Origin: a virus
Reading direction: 5' to 3' (one strand)
Length of the DNA: 27,560 nt
IMG/VR virus record: IMGVR_UViG_3300021959_003822
Location: 1-27,560 of that record
This document shows, one piece after another, positions 5,860-12,498 of the stretch; position 1 is the first letter of the stretch; each line of letters begins with the position of its first letter. Under the pieces are notes generated by a model. That model was given only the letters and a program-made list of their open reading frames with translations. It ran no database searches and was not told the origin of the DNA. The position numbers were made by a program, and so were the translations under genes.

Positions 5860-6084
5860 ATGAAAACACCGCAAGTAAAGCCTGATTGGAAGACTGGCAT
5901 CTATATTGGCAACGGCGTAGTTGCCGTACCTACCGTAGATCAGAAGGTGCAGGCAGTGGTAGACTCTATCAACTGTGTGATGGAGGGGATTGGTGTAGAC
6001 GAAGGGGACAACCAAGAAGCTATGTTGCACGAGTTGGCATGGCAGTTGGTTAATGTGACGAGGGGAGAAGGCAATGAAGACTAA
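5860..6084 (+). CDS. Small hypothetical protein
   Basis: A 74-residue protein, first gene of the P3 unit, preceded by a strong AGAGGAGG. It starts MKTPQVKPDWKTGIYIGNGV, with a small beta-like segment followed by helices and an acidic end. A short HELAW sequence (MLHELAW) is not a full HExxH zinc motif. It overlaps the next gene by 11 bases. No family is recognised. Confidence 0.65.
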   Translation: MKTPQVKPDWKTGIYIGNGVVAVPTVDQKVQAVVDSINCVMEGIGVDEGDNQEAMLHELAWQLVNVTRGEGNED

Positions 6085-6262
6085 AACATATGATGTGCAG
6101 ATTGAAGCCATTGTCACCAAGACAATTCGCGTCAATGCGATTGATGAGGATGCTGCCTATGAACTGGCGCATGAGATTTTCACTGTCGCCAATGATGATC
6201 ATGAAGAGCGTTACGAGCAGAATGAAAAAAACATCTGGGAAGTGGAGGAAGAAAATGCGTAA
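6074..6262 (+). CDS. Small acidic hypothetical protein
   Basis: A 62-residue acidic protein starting at the ATG at 6074 behind GGGGAGAAGG. The N-terminal strand-like KTYDVQIEAIVTKTIRVNAI is followed by DEDAAYELAHEIF and a charged tail. This strand-helix pattern with an AxDEDAAYELA segment resembles small single-sheet domains found in many phages, function unknown. It overlaps both neighbours. Confidence 0.65.
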   Translation: MKTKTYDVQIEAIVTKTIRVNAIDEDAAYELAHEIFTVANDDHEERYEQNEKNIWEVEEENA

Positions 6263-6425
6263 GGTCGGTAACACATTAATCGGGATCGGGTTCATCGGGC
6301 TGTGCTTTGCATCGGCTATGGAGCCAGACCCAGCAGTAACGGGATCATTCTTCGTTCACGCGGGCATCGTTATGATCTTCGCGTTGACTATGGTAACGGG
6401 AGTCGCGGCGACTCGGGCCAAATAA
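6255..6425 (+). CDS. Small two-segment membrane protein
   Basis: A 56-residue protein with two hydrophobic helices, LIGIGFIGLCFASA (about 8-21) and a second at about 32-51 (FFVHAGIVMIFALTMVTGVA), separated by a short acidic loop (MEPDPAVTG). GGAGGA precedes the ATG at 6255, which lies eight bases before the previous gene's end. It should sit in the inner membrane. Size and topology would allow a holin-like or superinfection-exclusion role, but no family motif supports either. Last gene of the P3 unit. Confidence 0.68.
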   Translation: MRKVGNTLIGIGFIGLCFASAMEPDPAVTGSFFVHAGIVMIFALTMVTGVAATRAK

Positions 6426-6440
6426 CACGAACAATTTATG

Positions 6441-6473
6441 ATCGGGGATGACCGGACGAGTCCCTGATCCGGT
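6441..6473 (+). ncRNA. Possible H-type pseudoknot in a 3' UTR
   Basis: ATCGGGGA (6441-6448) can pair with TCCCTGAT (6461-6468) using one G-U pair. The loop contains ACCGGA (6451-6456), perfectly complementary to TCCGGT (6468-6473) just after the stem. Together they could form a pseudoknot directly before a strong terminator. The structure is inferred from complementarity alone. Confidence 0.35.
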
Positions 6474-6512
6474 GGCAGCACGGGTTCTGGTTCCTGTGCT
6501 GCCATTTTTTTT
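6474..6512 (+). terminator. Strong rho-independent terminator
   Basis: GGCAGCAC (6474-6481) pairs perfectly with GTGCTGCC (6496-6503), followed by ATTTTTTTT. It ends the P3 unit. Confidence 0.92.
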
Positions 6513-6596
6513 GCCCCGGGCCTGAACAGTACAATTGTTCGTAATTGGCCCCGGATTCAGCTCGTAAATCTTTTTTATTTTTTTGTGTTTTTATTG

Positions 6597-6625
6597 TTGA
6601 CAGTGTTTGCAATAGTTGCTTATAT
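6597..6625 (+). promoter_or_regulatory. Promoter P4 with GCAATAGTTGC operator
   Basis: TTGACA (6597-6602), 17-base spacer, TTATAT (6620-6625), with GCAATAGTTGC at 6609-6619. The upstream sequence repeats that of P3: a GGGCCTGAACA stretch, an ACAATTGTTC palindrome half, CAGCTCGTA (6558-6566), then a T-rich tract. The leader carries CATAAACCAG (6631-6640), shared with P5. Confidence 0.85.
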
Positions 6626-6654
6626 ATAATCATAAACCAGAAGGAGGGCATACA

Positions 6655-7257
6655 ATGCTTACAATTTCAAACATGACCGGCAAGCTTGAAGGCTTCAAAG
6701 CCATTAGTACAAACACACTAACAAACCCATTTTGTCAGAAGATGTATAATAGCAAGAAAGAGAACATCATTTGCACGAAGTGTTATAGCATGGATATGCT
6801 GCAAGGCATGCGTAAGAATTGCGCCCCAGCATGGCAACGGAACAGTGACGCTTTGTCCCTTGGCATTATCTCGCAGCATTTACTTCCAACAATTTTAGAC
6901 GCATTTTTTCGTTTCTCGGCTCATGGGGAGCTGATTAACCTAACGCATTTGGAGAATTTGCATAACATCACGTTGCACAATCCCCATTGTTCATTTGCTT
7001 TGTGGACAAAAAGAAAAGATCTTATCCGTAAGTTTTATAGCAAGAACGAAAAGCCTAGTAATCTAATCTTGATCTACAGCAACCCCAAAATTGACTCTGT
7101 TATGGATAACGTGCCTGAGTTTTTCGACCGCACGTTTAACAATGTTAGCAAGGGGAGCGAAGTAAAACAAAATTGTACTGGTCAGAAATGCAAAGATTGT
7201 CTGCTGTGCTATATTCCAAACAACGGAGTAACCCAGATTGTCGAAGCCGTGAAGTGA
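6655..7257 (+). CDS. Gp88-like cysteine-rich phage protein
   Basis: A 200-residue protein preceded by AAGGAGGG. It has an N-terminal cysteine group (C27, C40, C43 in ICTKCYSM, C56), a central RFSAHGELINLTHLENL followed by NPHCSFALWTKRKDLI, a NLILIYSNP strand, and a C-terminal cluster CTGQKCKDCLLCY. This order (CxxCY, an R-x-H-G-[DE] helix start, a P...FxxxTK strand, CxxCxxC end) resembles the phage Gp88-like family, whose biochemical role is not established. The Cys pattern suggests a bound metal or iron-sulfur cluster. It is the only gene of the P4 unit. The assignment rests on pattern memory. Confidence 0.55.
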   Translation: MLTISNMTGKLEGFKAISTNTLTNPFCQKMYNSKKENIICTKCYSMDMLQGMRKNCAPAWQRNSDALSLGIISQHLLPTILDAFFRFSAHGELINLTHLENLHNITLHNPHCSFALWTKRKDLIRKFYSKNEKPSNLILIYSNPKIDSVMDNVPEFFDRTFNNVSKGSEVKQNCTGQKCKDCLLCYIPNNGVTQIVEAVK

Positions 7258-7280
7258 ATCGGGAGAAATTGTTCGGGAAA

Positions 7281-7307
7281 AGCACGGGTTCGCCCGTGCT
7301 TTTTTTA
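7281..7307 (+). terminator. Strong rho-independent terminator
   Basis: AGCACGGG (7281-7288) pairs with CCCGTGCT (7293-7300) over a TTCG tetraloop, followed by TTTTTT. It lies 23 bases after the Gp88-like stop and ends the P4 unit. Confidence 0.95.
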
Positions 7308-7347
7308 TGATCGGGCATCTTTTTATCGGGCATCACTTTATCGGGGA
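7307..7347. repeat. TATCGGGCATC short tandem repeats
   Basis: TGATCGGGCATC, TTATCGGGCATC and TTATCGGGGAT follow one another with short T-rich gaps between two terminators. They belong to the ATCGGG words that recur in the non-coding DNA from 5330 to 7350. No gene is supported here. Confidence 0.6.
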
Positions 7348-7355
7348 TTTGCATA

Positions 7356-7379
7356 GGGGCCATAATAGGCCCTCTTTTT
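7356..7379 (+). terminator. Second terminator-like hairpin
   Basis: GGGGCC (7356-7361) pairs with GGCCCT (7368-7373, one G-U pair) over ATAATA, followed by CTTTTTG. With the hairpin at 7281 it makes a double stop after the Gp88-like gene. Confidence 0.6.
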
Positions 7380-7430
7380 GCAGGCCCCCCCACATACACC
7401 CTCGCATACGATCAATTAATAAAAAAACCC

Positions 7431-7442
7431 GAACAATTGTTC
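7431..7442. promoter_or_regulatory. GAACAATTGTTC palindrome upstream of P5
   Basis: A perfect palindrome flanked by CCC upstream and by a single G then a T run downstream (CGAACAATTGTTCG), 52 bases before the P5 -35. The rest of 7258-7578 holds two terminators, short repeats and P5. Confidence 0.6.
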
Positions 7443-7494
7443 GTTTTTTTTTCTCGATGCCAATTTATCCAGCAAAAACAAAGAGATAAAGTTG

Positions 7495-7523
7495 TTGATT
7501 GCAATGATTGCCTGTGGTATAAA
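7495..7523 (+). promoter_or_regulatory. Promoter P5 with GCAATGATTGC operator
   Basis: TTGATT (7495-7500), 17-base spacer, TATAAA (7518-7523). Here the operator GCAATGATTGC (7501-7511) starts the spacer instead of ending it, so it would still block polymerase. The leader holds a perfect hairpin GAGGCC/GGCCTC (7532-7550) and CATAAACCAGA (7550-7560), shared with P4. Confidence 0.75.
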
Positions 7524-7578
7524 CTAGACAAGAGGCCGGAGGTAGGCCTCATAAACCAGAAAAAAGAGAGTAAAAACA

Positions 7579-8841
7579 ATGACTTACTATTTTACAATTG
7601 GATGCGAATTCGAGATTGTCAATAAAGAGCCACTTTCCAGCCCACGCGGCATAGCGCAAAACGCCTACGCCAATAGCGACTTTACCCCATTCAATGAAAA
7701 TTGGGATTATTCCAGATGGGCTGATGAATTGAGCCAAGCTGGTTTCGATTGGGTGCAATGCAAATACGAAAGCACAAGAGGCATAGCCGCTGAGATAATC
7801 ACCCCGCCTATGGCTGATTGTCCAGACTGCCGTGACGATATCGCGCGGCTGTTAACTTGGATTGATCAAAAGGGTGGCCGTGGCCAGCGACAGTTTAGAG
7901 CGCAACAAGACATAACAGCCGGTTTGCATATCCATGTTGGCGTCAATATGCAGGATGGCGATATTCACCCGCCATCAGAATTCTGGCGTTCATCCAAGCG
8001 GCACATGGCCGCGACTGGCAATCATTACGCTGGCCGCGACTTTAAAGTCATGGATTTAATGCTGGCCAAAGACGTTATCACAAGATGGGCTGATAATTGG
8101 GACACCATCCAATCAATGCTGCCGCAAAAACGGCGCGACAGGCATGGCAATTGGATGGCCACTAGCATTGCCCATGTGGCAGAGGGTGGACGCCATCATG
8201 ATGCGTTTATGGCTGAAACAGACGCCAAAGCGGCCAAGCTTATTCTGGCAGGGGATAGGGATGGCAAGTTTGCTGCCGTCTCTCTCGATACTTGGACGCG
8301 GCTTGGCACTGTAGAATTCAGACAGCCATCATGCACCCTTGACCCTAAAAAGCTATGGGGATGGATTGACATCATCACAACGGCATTTAAAACGTCTATG
8401 GATGGCCGCATAACGCCAATGGCATCAGCTCAGACACTTGAGACACCCGCGCAATTGTTCAGGCGCGGCAGCCGCGTGGCAGTGCTTTACAGCATGATGC
8501 GCGTTGCGGGTGGCGCAACCACCCGCGCTCTAATATCTGCCACTGGATGGGACGCTGATACCATTCGCGCTAGAGCCAGCGAGATTAGAAGCAAGCTGCA
8601 TGCTCTTGGCATCAATGGTGACGTTGCAGTCGAAAACCATAGCCAACAAGAATACGGCCACCGGTATGGTTCAAGCGCTGGCCAGTATGACCTAGGCGGC
8701 TATGAGGTATTGCGTGAGGTGACAGCCGCCCGCCCATGCGAATTATTGCCAGCCAATAGACGCGCACCGGCCAGCATATGGTATGGCATATCAGATGAAT
8801 TGTTTGAATTCTGGCAGGCGCGCATTGAGGCATTGCGCTAA
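7579..8841 (+). CDS. Amidoligase family (Amidoligase_2) ligase
   Basis: A 420-residue protein with the motif series of the putative amidoligases related to glutamine synthetase and glutamate-cysteine ligase: GCEFE (residues 8-12), AEIITPP (71-77), GLHIHV (115-120) and GTVEFRQP (243-250), followed by LDPKKLWGWI. The acidic, histidine and arginine residues of these motifs are those expected to hold metal-ATP. Such enzymes join a carboxylate to an amine, making peptide-like bonds on small molecules or proteins. The C-terminal third is not recognised. Codon use is richer in GCC/GGC than in neighbouring early genes, hinting at separate acquisition. It is alone in the P5 unit, with its own terminators. 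Its substrate is unknown; the cyclotransferase at 1629 is the likely functional counterpart. Confidence 0.82.
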   Translation: MTYYFTIGCEFEIVNKEPLSSPRGIAQNAYANSDFTPFNENWDYSRWADELSQAGFDWVQCKYESTRGIAAEIITPPMADCPDCRDDIARLLTWIDQKGGRGQRQFRAQQDITAGLHIHVGVNMQDGDIHPPSEFWRSSKRHMAATGNHYAGRDFKVMDLMLAKDVITRWADNWDTIQSMLPQKRRDRHGNWMATSIAHVAEGGRHHDAFMAETDAKAAKLILAGDRDGKFAAVSLDTWTRLGTVEFRQPSCTLDPKKLWGWIDIITTAFKTSMDGRITPMASAQTLETPAQLFRRGSRVAVLYSMMRVAGGATTRALISATGWDADTIRARASEIRSKLHALGINGDVAVENHSQQEYGHRYGSSAGQYDLGGYEVLREVTAARPCELLPANRRAPASIWYGISDELFEFWQARIEALR

Positions 8842-8853
8842 CACAAACGGCAG

Positions 8854-8874
8854 CGGCCTAGGTACCCTAGGCCG
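8854..8874 (+). terminator. Perfect hairpin after the amidoligase
   Basis: CGGCCTAGG (8854-8862) and CCTAGGCCG (8866-8874) form a perfect 9-bp stem with a TAC loop, followed by TTGTATTTATT. It is probably a terminator with a moderate T tract. Confidence 0.75.
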
Positions 8875-8895
8875 TTGTATTTATTCAGAATAATC

Positions 8896-8929
8896 GGGGT
8901 GGGGCGGGTATGCCACCACCCCTTTTTTT
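8896..8929 (+). terminator. Second rho-independent terminator
   Basis: GGGGTGG (8896-8902) pairs with CCACCCC (8916-8922), followed by TTTTTTT. It backs up the hairpin at 8854 and isolates the amidoligase unit from P6. Confidence 0.85.
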
Positions 8930-9002
8930 ATATTGTGATGGGCGAATGGCTGCGCCAAGTTCCACATTAACAATCACCAAAAAATTTTATAATATTTTTT
9001 TC

Positions 9003-9031
9003 TTGAACTTTTGCAATCATTGCCCCATATA
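9003..9031 (+). promoter_or_regulatory. Promoter P6 with GCAATCATTGC operator
   Basis: TTGAAC (9003-9008), an AT-rich tract upstream, then CATATA (9026-9031) or TATACT (9028-9033). The operator GCAATCATTGC occupies 9013-9023. It drives the XRE-type regulator, so this copy could serve autoregulation. Confidence 0.68.
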
Positions 9032-9059
9032 CTACATATAGACAGACAAGGAGGGTTCT

Positions 9060-9305
9060 ATGACTAAGTATAGACTTAAAATCGGCGGTGATCCTATTGA
9101 GTTCACCTCTACAGGCCCAGAGGGTTTCATTGATGCGTGGAGATATGTCTCTCGTTGCGCATCTGAAGATAACAACGAATGGATCAAGACAGCGGCAGCG
9201 CTTGCTTGTGACTGGTGTGGCAAGCCTGTTAGGTATGACACGCTTGCTGCTTTTGCCAGTGACATGATGCGTCATGGGATGCTGGAGGTTGTAGATGCCA
9301 AGTAA
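9060..9305 (+). CDS. Small hypothetical protein with a CxxC
   Basis: An 81-residue protein behind AGGAGGG, first gene of the P6 unit. It starts with a beta-like segment (KYRLKIGGDPIEFTSTGPEG) and then helices. One CxxC (CDWCGKP) plus an earlier Cys could hold a metal, but a full zinc site is not evident. It overlaps the XRE gene by 11 bases, so the two are coupled. Function unknown. Confidence 0.66.
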   Translation: MTKYRLKIGGDPIEFTSTGPEGFIDAWRYVSRCASEDNNEWIKTAAALACDWCGKPVRYDTLAAFASDMMRHGMLEVVDAK

Positions 9306-9687
9306 GGCTAAAACATCCCACAGCATGTGGGGCGGCAAAGACCTTGAGGGTATGAGGCGGGATCTGAATAAAAGCCAAGCTGCTTTTGCTAGTATTCTTG
9401 GTTTAAGCCCTCGTATGTATTGTTATTACGAAAGTGGGGAGAAAAAGATACCTCGTAGTGTAGAGTTAGCTATTCGTTATGTAATCAAGCGCGGTGATAT
9501 CGAGCCTCCGGCTGCGCCTAAGATAGAGCCTGAAGGTACCCTGACCCAGTTTCAGGAAACCAGAATAGAAATCTTGATAGATGCAGCGGAAAAAGCAGCC
9601 CAGTCTGTTTCAGATCCACTTGTGAAAAAAATTTTACAACAAAGTTCTGAGGAGCTTTCCTTCCTGTTGTCAAAATTCGATAAATAA
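9295..9687 (+). CDS. XRE (Cro/CI-type) helix-turn-helix regulator
   Basis: A 130-residue protein. Residues about 17-65 form a Cro/CI-type helix-turn-helix: LEGMRRDLNKSQAAFASILG, then LSPRMYCYYESGEKKIP and a closing helix. The rest has a proline-rich linker (about 68-80) and a long helix near the C-terminus that could dimerise. GGAGG precedes the ATG at 9295. It is transcribed from P6, which carries the shared GCAATNATTGC operator, making it the best candidate for the protein binding all six promoters. It lacks a LexA/CI-type autocleavage domain, so release would need another signal, perhaps the metallopeptidase at 2284. Confidence 0.8.
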   Translation: MPSKAKTSHSMWGGKDLEGMRRDLNKSQAAFASILGLSPRMYCYYESGEKKIPRSVELAIRYVIKRGDIEPPAAPKIEPEGTLTQFQETRIEILIDAAEKAAQSVSDPLVKKILQQSSEELSFLLSKFDK

Positions 9688-9695
9688 ACTATCAT
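9667..9695 (+). promoter_or_regulatory. Possible promoter for the head module
   Basis: TTGTCA (9667-9672), 17 bases, TATCAT (9690-9695), overlapping the end of the XRE gene and just before the 9726 start. It has no GCAAT operator. It could start the late transcript, but the match is modest and there is no other support. Confidence 0.3.
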
Positions 9696-9725
9696 TGGCC
9701 CTATGTAATCATAAAGGGTATGTCC

Positions 9726-12494
9726 ATGTCCAATTTCATGGGGCCAATGGCACCACCTCCGGCAGCACCAGCGCAGCCACAGGCACTAGACTTTCAAACT
9801 GATCCTAATCAGCGTCAGCGATTTAAACAGTTTATGCAGCAGCGTATGCAGCCGCCTATGCCGCAGATGCCTGCGCCTATGCCGCAACCTATGCCGACTG
9901 TTCCGGCTGGATCTTATATTCTTCCTGACATGGATATATTTGCACCGCAGCAATTTTATGATGGGGGAATTGTTGGCGGGTTAAATAATTTGGGTGAGAT
10001 GTCTGGCCAGATGGTTGAGGCGCTAAATCAGGTTGTTTATGGTGGTGATCCTATGGGCGGTGGTATGCCGTCTGCTCCATCTGGTCCGCCTTCTATGGGC
10101 GGTGGTGGGTTTGGTGGTGGCAACATGCCTCCTCCTTTGCCGCCTGTTGATACTTCTGTTTATCAGCCCGGTGGTAGTACAGATTCTTCAGGCCCAGTTG
10201 CCAACATCGGCAGCGGAGTTCCTACTGCACAGCCTTACAATCATGTGGGTGCGAGTGCTATAAACACTAGCGACATGTATGGCGGCATTCCCGGAGCGGA
10301 TAACTCCATGACTATGGGTACTGGGTTAGCAGCAGACGGTGACGTAAGGTCGGCTTATGAGGCAGCAGTCAAGTCCGCCCAAGAGCAGCGCAAAAACGGA
10401 TTTATGGGGCGAGTAATGCTTCCGGGTGAAATGGGTTTTGATCGGTTCGCCGAAGGTTACAACTATAGGCTAAACAACCCAAACTTACAGCCTTTGACCT
10501 CAGTAGGAAATGACGGCTTTGGTAGTATTTCACAAGGTCCGCTAGACTTTTTAGATGGATCAAACATAGCGCAACCAACGCTTGGTGGAAACGTAGGCGG
10601 AGACAAACTTATGGGCGTACTCCCGAATGGCGGAGTAAGCTCTGGTCAAATGCCTCCCGGATTTACGCCTCTTCCGCCCGGTGAGCTAGGCTTTACTGAA
10701 AATATGATGGGTCCATTTGAAGCCTATGCAGGTGGCTCAAAGTATTTTGATGAAAGCACGGGTCTTTATACAGGGCCGGAATCTTATCGCAACCAAGATC
10801 CGCTTTATAAGTTTGCAGACGGCGGTTCTGTGCCGCCTCGTGAGACCGATATTCGTGGCATGCACCACGAGCTTTCTTACATCACCCCAGACGAAGCTGA
10901 CATTCTGATGGCCTTGGGCGGTACGGGCGAAGCTGGCCCTATGGGTATTCCTTCTTACAGGCCTGGTGGAGACGATGTGGGTTCAGAAAACGCCGGTTCT
11001 GGCGACCACAGCGGTGGTTCCGACAGTGCAAGTGGCGCTAATAGCGGCAATGACGGCGGCGGTGGCGGCAACGATGACGCTTCTGATGACGATATGGGTG
11101 ACGTAGGCGTTATGAGTGGCCCCGGATCCAGTAGCGCTGATTTCTCCGGTGAAGAAGGTGACGATTTCAGTGATCCTGATCAGAATTATGGCAATGACGA
11201 TGGTTCATTTGATGCCAATGATTTTGCAGACTTTGGTGTTGATGCGGCAAAAGAAAATGCAATTAAGTCTGCTTTTGTTACCGATACAAGTGGCAAGCCT
11301 ATTGGGACTAGCTCAGGCTATGTCACGCAGGGCAAAGCAACCGATGCTGAACTAGCGGCTGGTTACAAAGCGCTTGGTCTTCCCGATCCTAACTCAGACT
11401 TAGCTTCAGCAGATGTTGAGGCTTCTTATGGTGTTCCAGTAAACGCTATTGAGACTGTATCTTCTGGGGTTCCTAGCAATGCCAACAAATCTGGCCTGTT
11501 AGGTTTTAATTACGATCTTCTTAAAGCTAACATAGAGAAGGCTACTGAAGCCAAAAAAGGCCTGCCCACTCAAGTATCACCATTGCCTACCTCGCCTTTT
11601 AATGCACGAAATCAAGCTGCGGCCAAGGCTGCCCCTTCATCCAATGTTGATCCCAACTATTCCCAATCAACTGTTGATCAGTTAAGTAATATGTATGGTA
11701 TTGATTATGGTCTTCTTGATGCGGCTGTAGACGATGATTTTGCTTCCATAGGAAATCGTCCAGGTCCCGGAGTCGAGGGTCCTGGCACAGGATACACGGA
11801 TCAGGGTCTTCCGGTAGGTTTAGACTTTGCGACCAACCCGCAGACTGGCGCTCAGATTACAACGAACCTAGCTGGTTTGACGGAGCAGCAGAAGGCAAAT
11901 CAGCCGTTTTCGATGGATGTTGCTCAGTTTATAGGATCTAACCCTTATGGGTATGAGCTTGATCCAGCTACAGGTAATCCTATTGGTCAGGTTGGCACTG
12001 CGCCATTTGGTATATTAGGGGGTCTATCGAATTTTGCTCAAAACCTTATCATGGGCAAGCCTCAAACCGTTCAGGATCTTATAGAGCGCGGCGCATATAC
12101 TGGGATGACAGGACAAGATGGTGGTGACGATATCTTCGGCGGTGGAAGGGATGACCCTATTATTGTCCCGCCAGAGCCAGAAGAGGTTGTTCAAGAGCCT
12201 AGCGAGCCTAACCAGATTGGCGGTATCAACACCCCTGCTGACCCTCTTGCGCCTGCTGGCCCTGTTTTGGTTCCGTCCAATCGCACATCTACGCCATTCT
12301 CTGGCCAGATGCCTGTTGGTTATGGTTCGCCACAAACTGGTCAGATCAACCCATATGCTTTGTCAGAGATGAAGCGTTATCAGCAAATGTTGGCGCGGCT
12401 AAATCAGCCAAGATCTCCTATCGGTTTAGCTCAAGGTGGGTCTGTTTTGGATGCGGCGGCGGGAAGATTTTTGGAGTCGTTAACAGCGGCGTAG
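9726..12494 (+). CDS. Large low-complexity disordered protein, probably virion-associated
   Basis: A 922-residue protein with no recognised domain. The N-terminus is rich in Pro, Met and Gln (MQQRMQPPMPQMPAPMPQPM), followed by Gly/Pro-rich stretches. Residues about 418-508 are nearly all Gly, Ser, Asp and Asn. The motif (D/Q)GG(S/I)V recurs (YDGGIVGG, FADGGSVPP, LAQGGSVLDA), and the protein ends in a short amphipathic helix. I chose the ATG at 9726 because AAAGGG lies seven bases upstream; the ATG at 9720 is too close to it. It ends four bases before TerL. Its place at the front of the packaging module suggests a virion or assembly role, but nothing proves it. Confidence 0.75.
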   Translation: MSNFMGPMAPPPAAPAQPQALDFQTDPNQRQRFKQFMQQRMQPPMPQMPAPMPQPMPTVPAGSYILPDMDIFAPQQFYDGGIVGGLNNLGEMSGQMVEALNQVVYGGDPMGGGMPSAPSGPPSMGGGGFGGGNMPPPLPPVDTSVYQPGGSTDSSGPVANIGSGVPTAQPYNHVGASAINTSDMYGGIPGADNSMTMGTGLAADGDVRSAYEAAVKSAQEQRKNGFMGRVMLPGEMGFDRFAEGYNYRLNNPNLQPLTSVGNDGFGSISQGPLDFLDGSNIAQPTLGGNVGGDKLMGVLPNGGVSSGQMPPGFTPLPPGELGFTENMMGPFEAYAGGSKYFDESTGLYTGPESYRNQDPLYKFADGGSVPPRETDIRGMHHELSYITPDEADILMALGGTGEAGPMGIPSYRPGGDDVGSENAGSGDHSGGSDSASGANSGNDGGGGGNDDASDDDMGDVGVMSGPGSSSADFSGEEGDDFSDPDQNYGNDDGSFDANDFADFGVDAAKENAIKSAFVTDTSGKPIGTSSGYVTQGKATDAELAAGYKALGLPDPNSDLASADVEASYGVPVNAIETVSSGVPSNANKSGLLGFNYDLLKANIEKATEAKKGLPTQVSPLPTSPFNARNQAAAKAAPSSNVDPNYSQSTVDQLSNMYGIDYGLLDAAVDDDFASIGNRPGPGVEGPGTGYTDQGLPVGLDFATNPQTGAQITTNLAGLTEQQKANQPFSMDVAQFIGSNPYGYELDPATGNPIGQVGTAPFGILGGLSNFAQNLIMGKPQTVQDLIERGAYTGMTGQDGGDDIFGGGRDDPIIVPPEPEEVVQEPSEPNQIGGINTPADPLAPAGPVLVPSNRTSTPFSGQMPVGYGSPQTGQINPYALSEMKRYQQMLARLNQPRSPIGLAQGGSVLDAAAGRFLESLTAA

Positions 12495-12498
12495 GGCA

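Noticed and set aside
6001-6084. Zinc peptidase motif (MLHELAW) in the 74-residue protein
   Set aside because: The second histidine of HExxH is replaced by Trp, so no zinc site is formed.
6441-6473. Hammerhead-type ribozyme
   Set aside because: The CTGATGA and GAAA core boxes are missing; only simple stems remain.
7307-7625. Two ~60-codon frames between the Gp88-like gene and the amidoligase
   Set aside because: They span terminators, repeats and promoter P5 and have no ribosome-binding site.
10033-11355. Short frames within the 922-residue gene
   Set aside because: Shadows of a Gly-rich coding sequence in another frame; leucine/valine-rich products are the expected by-product.
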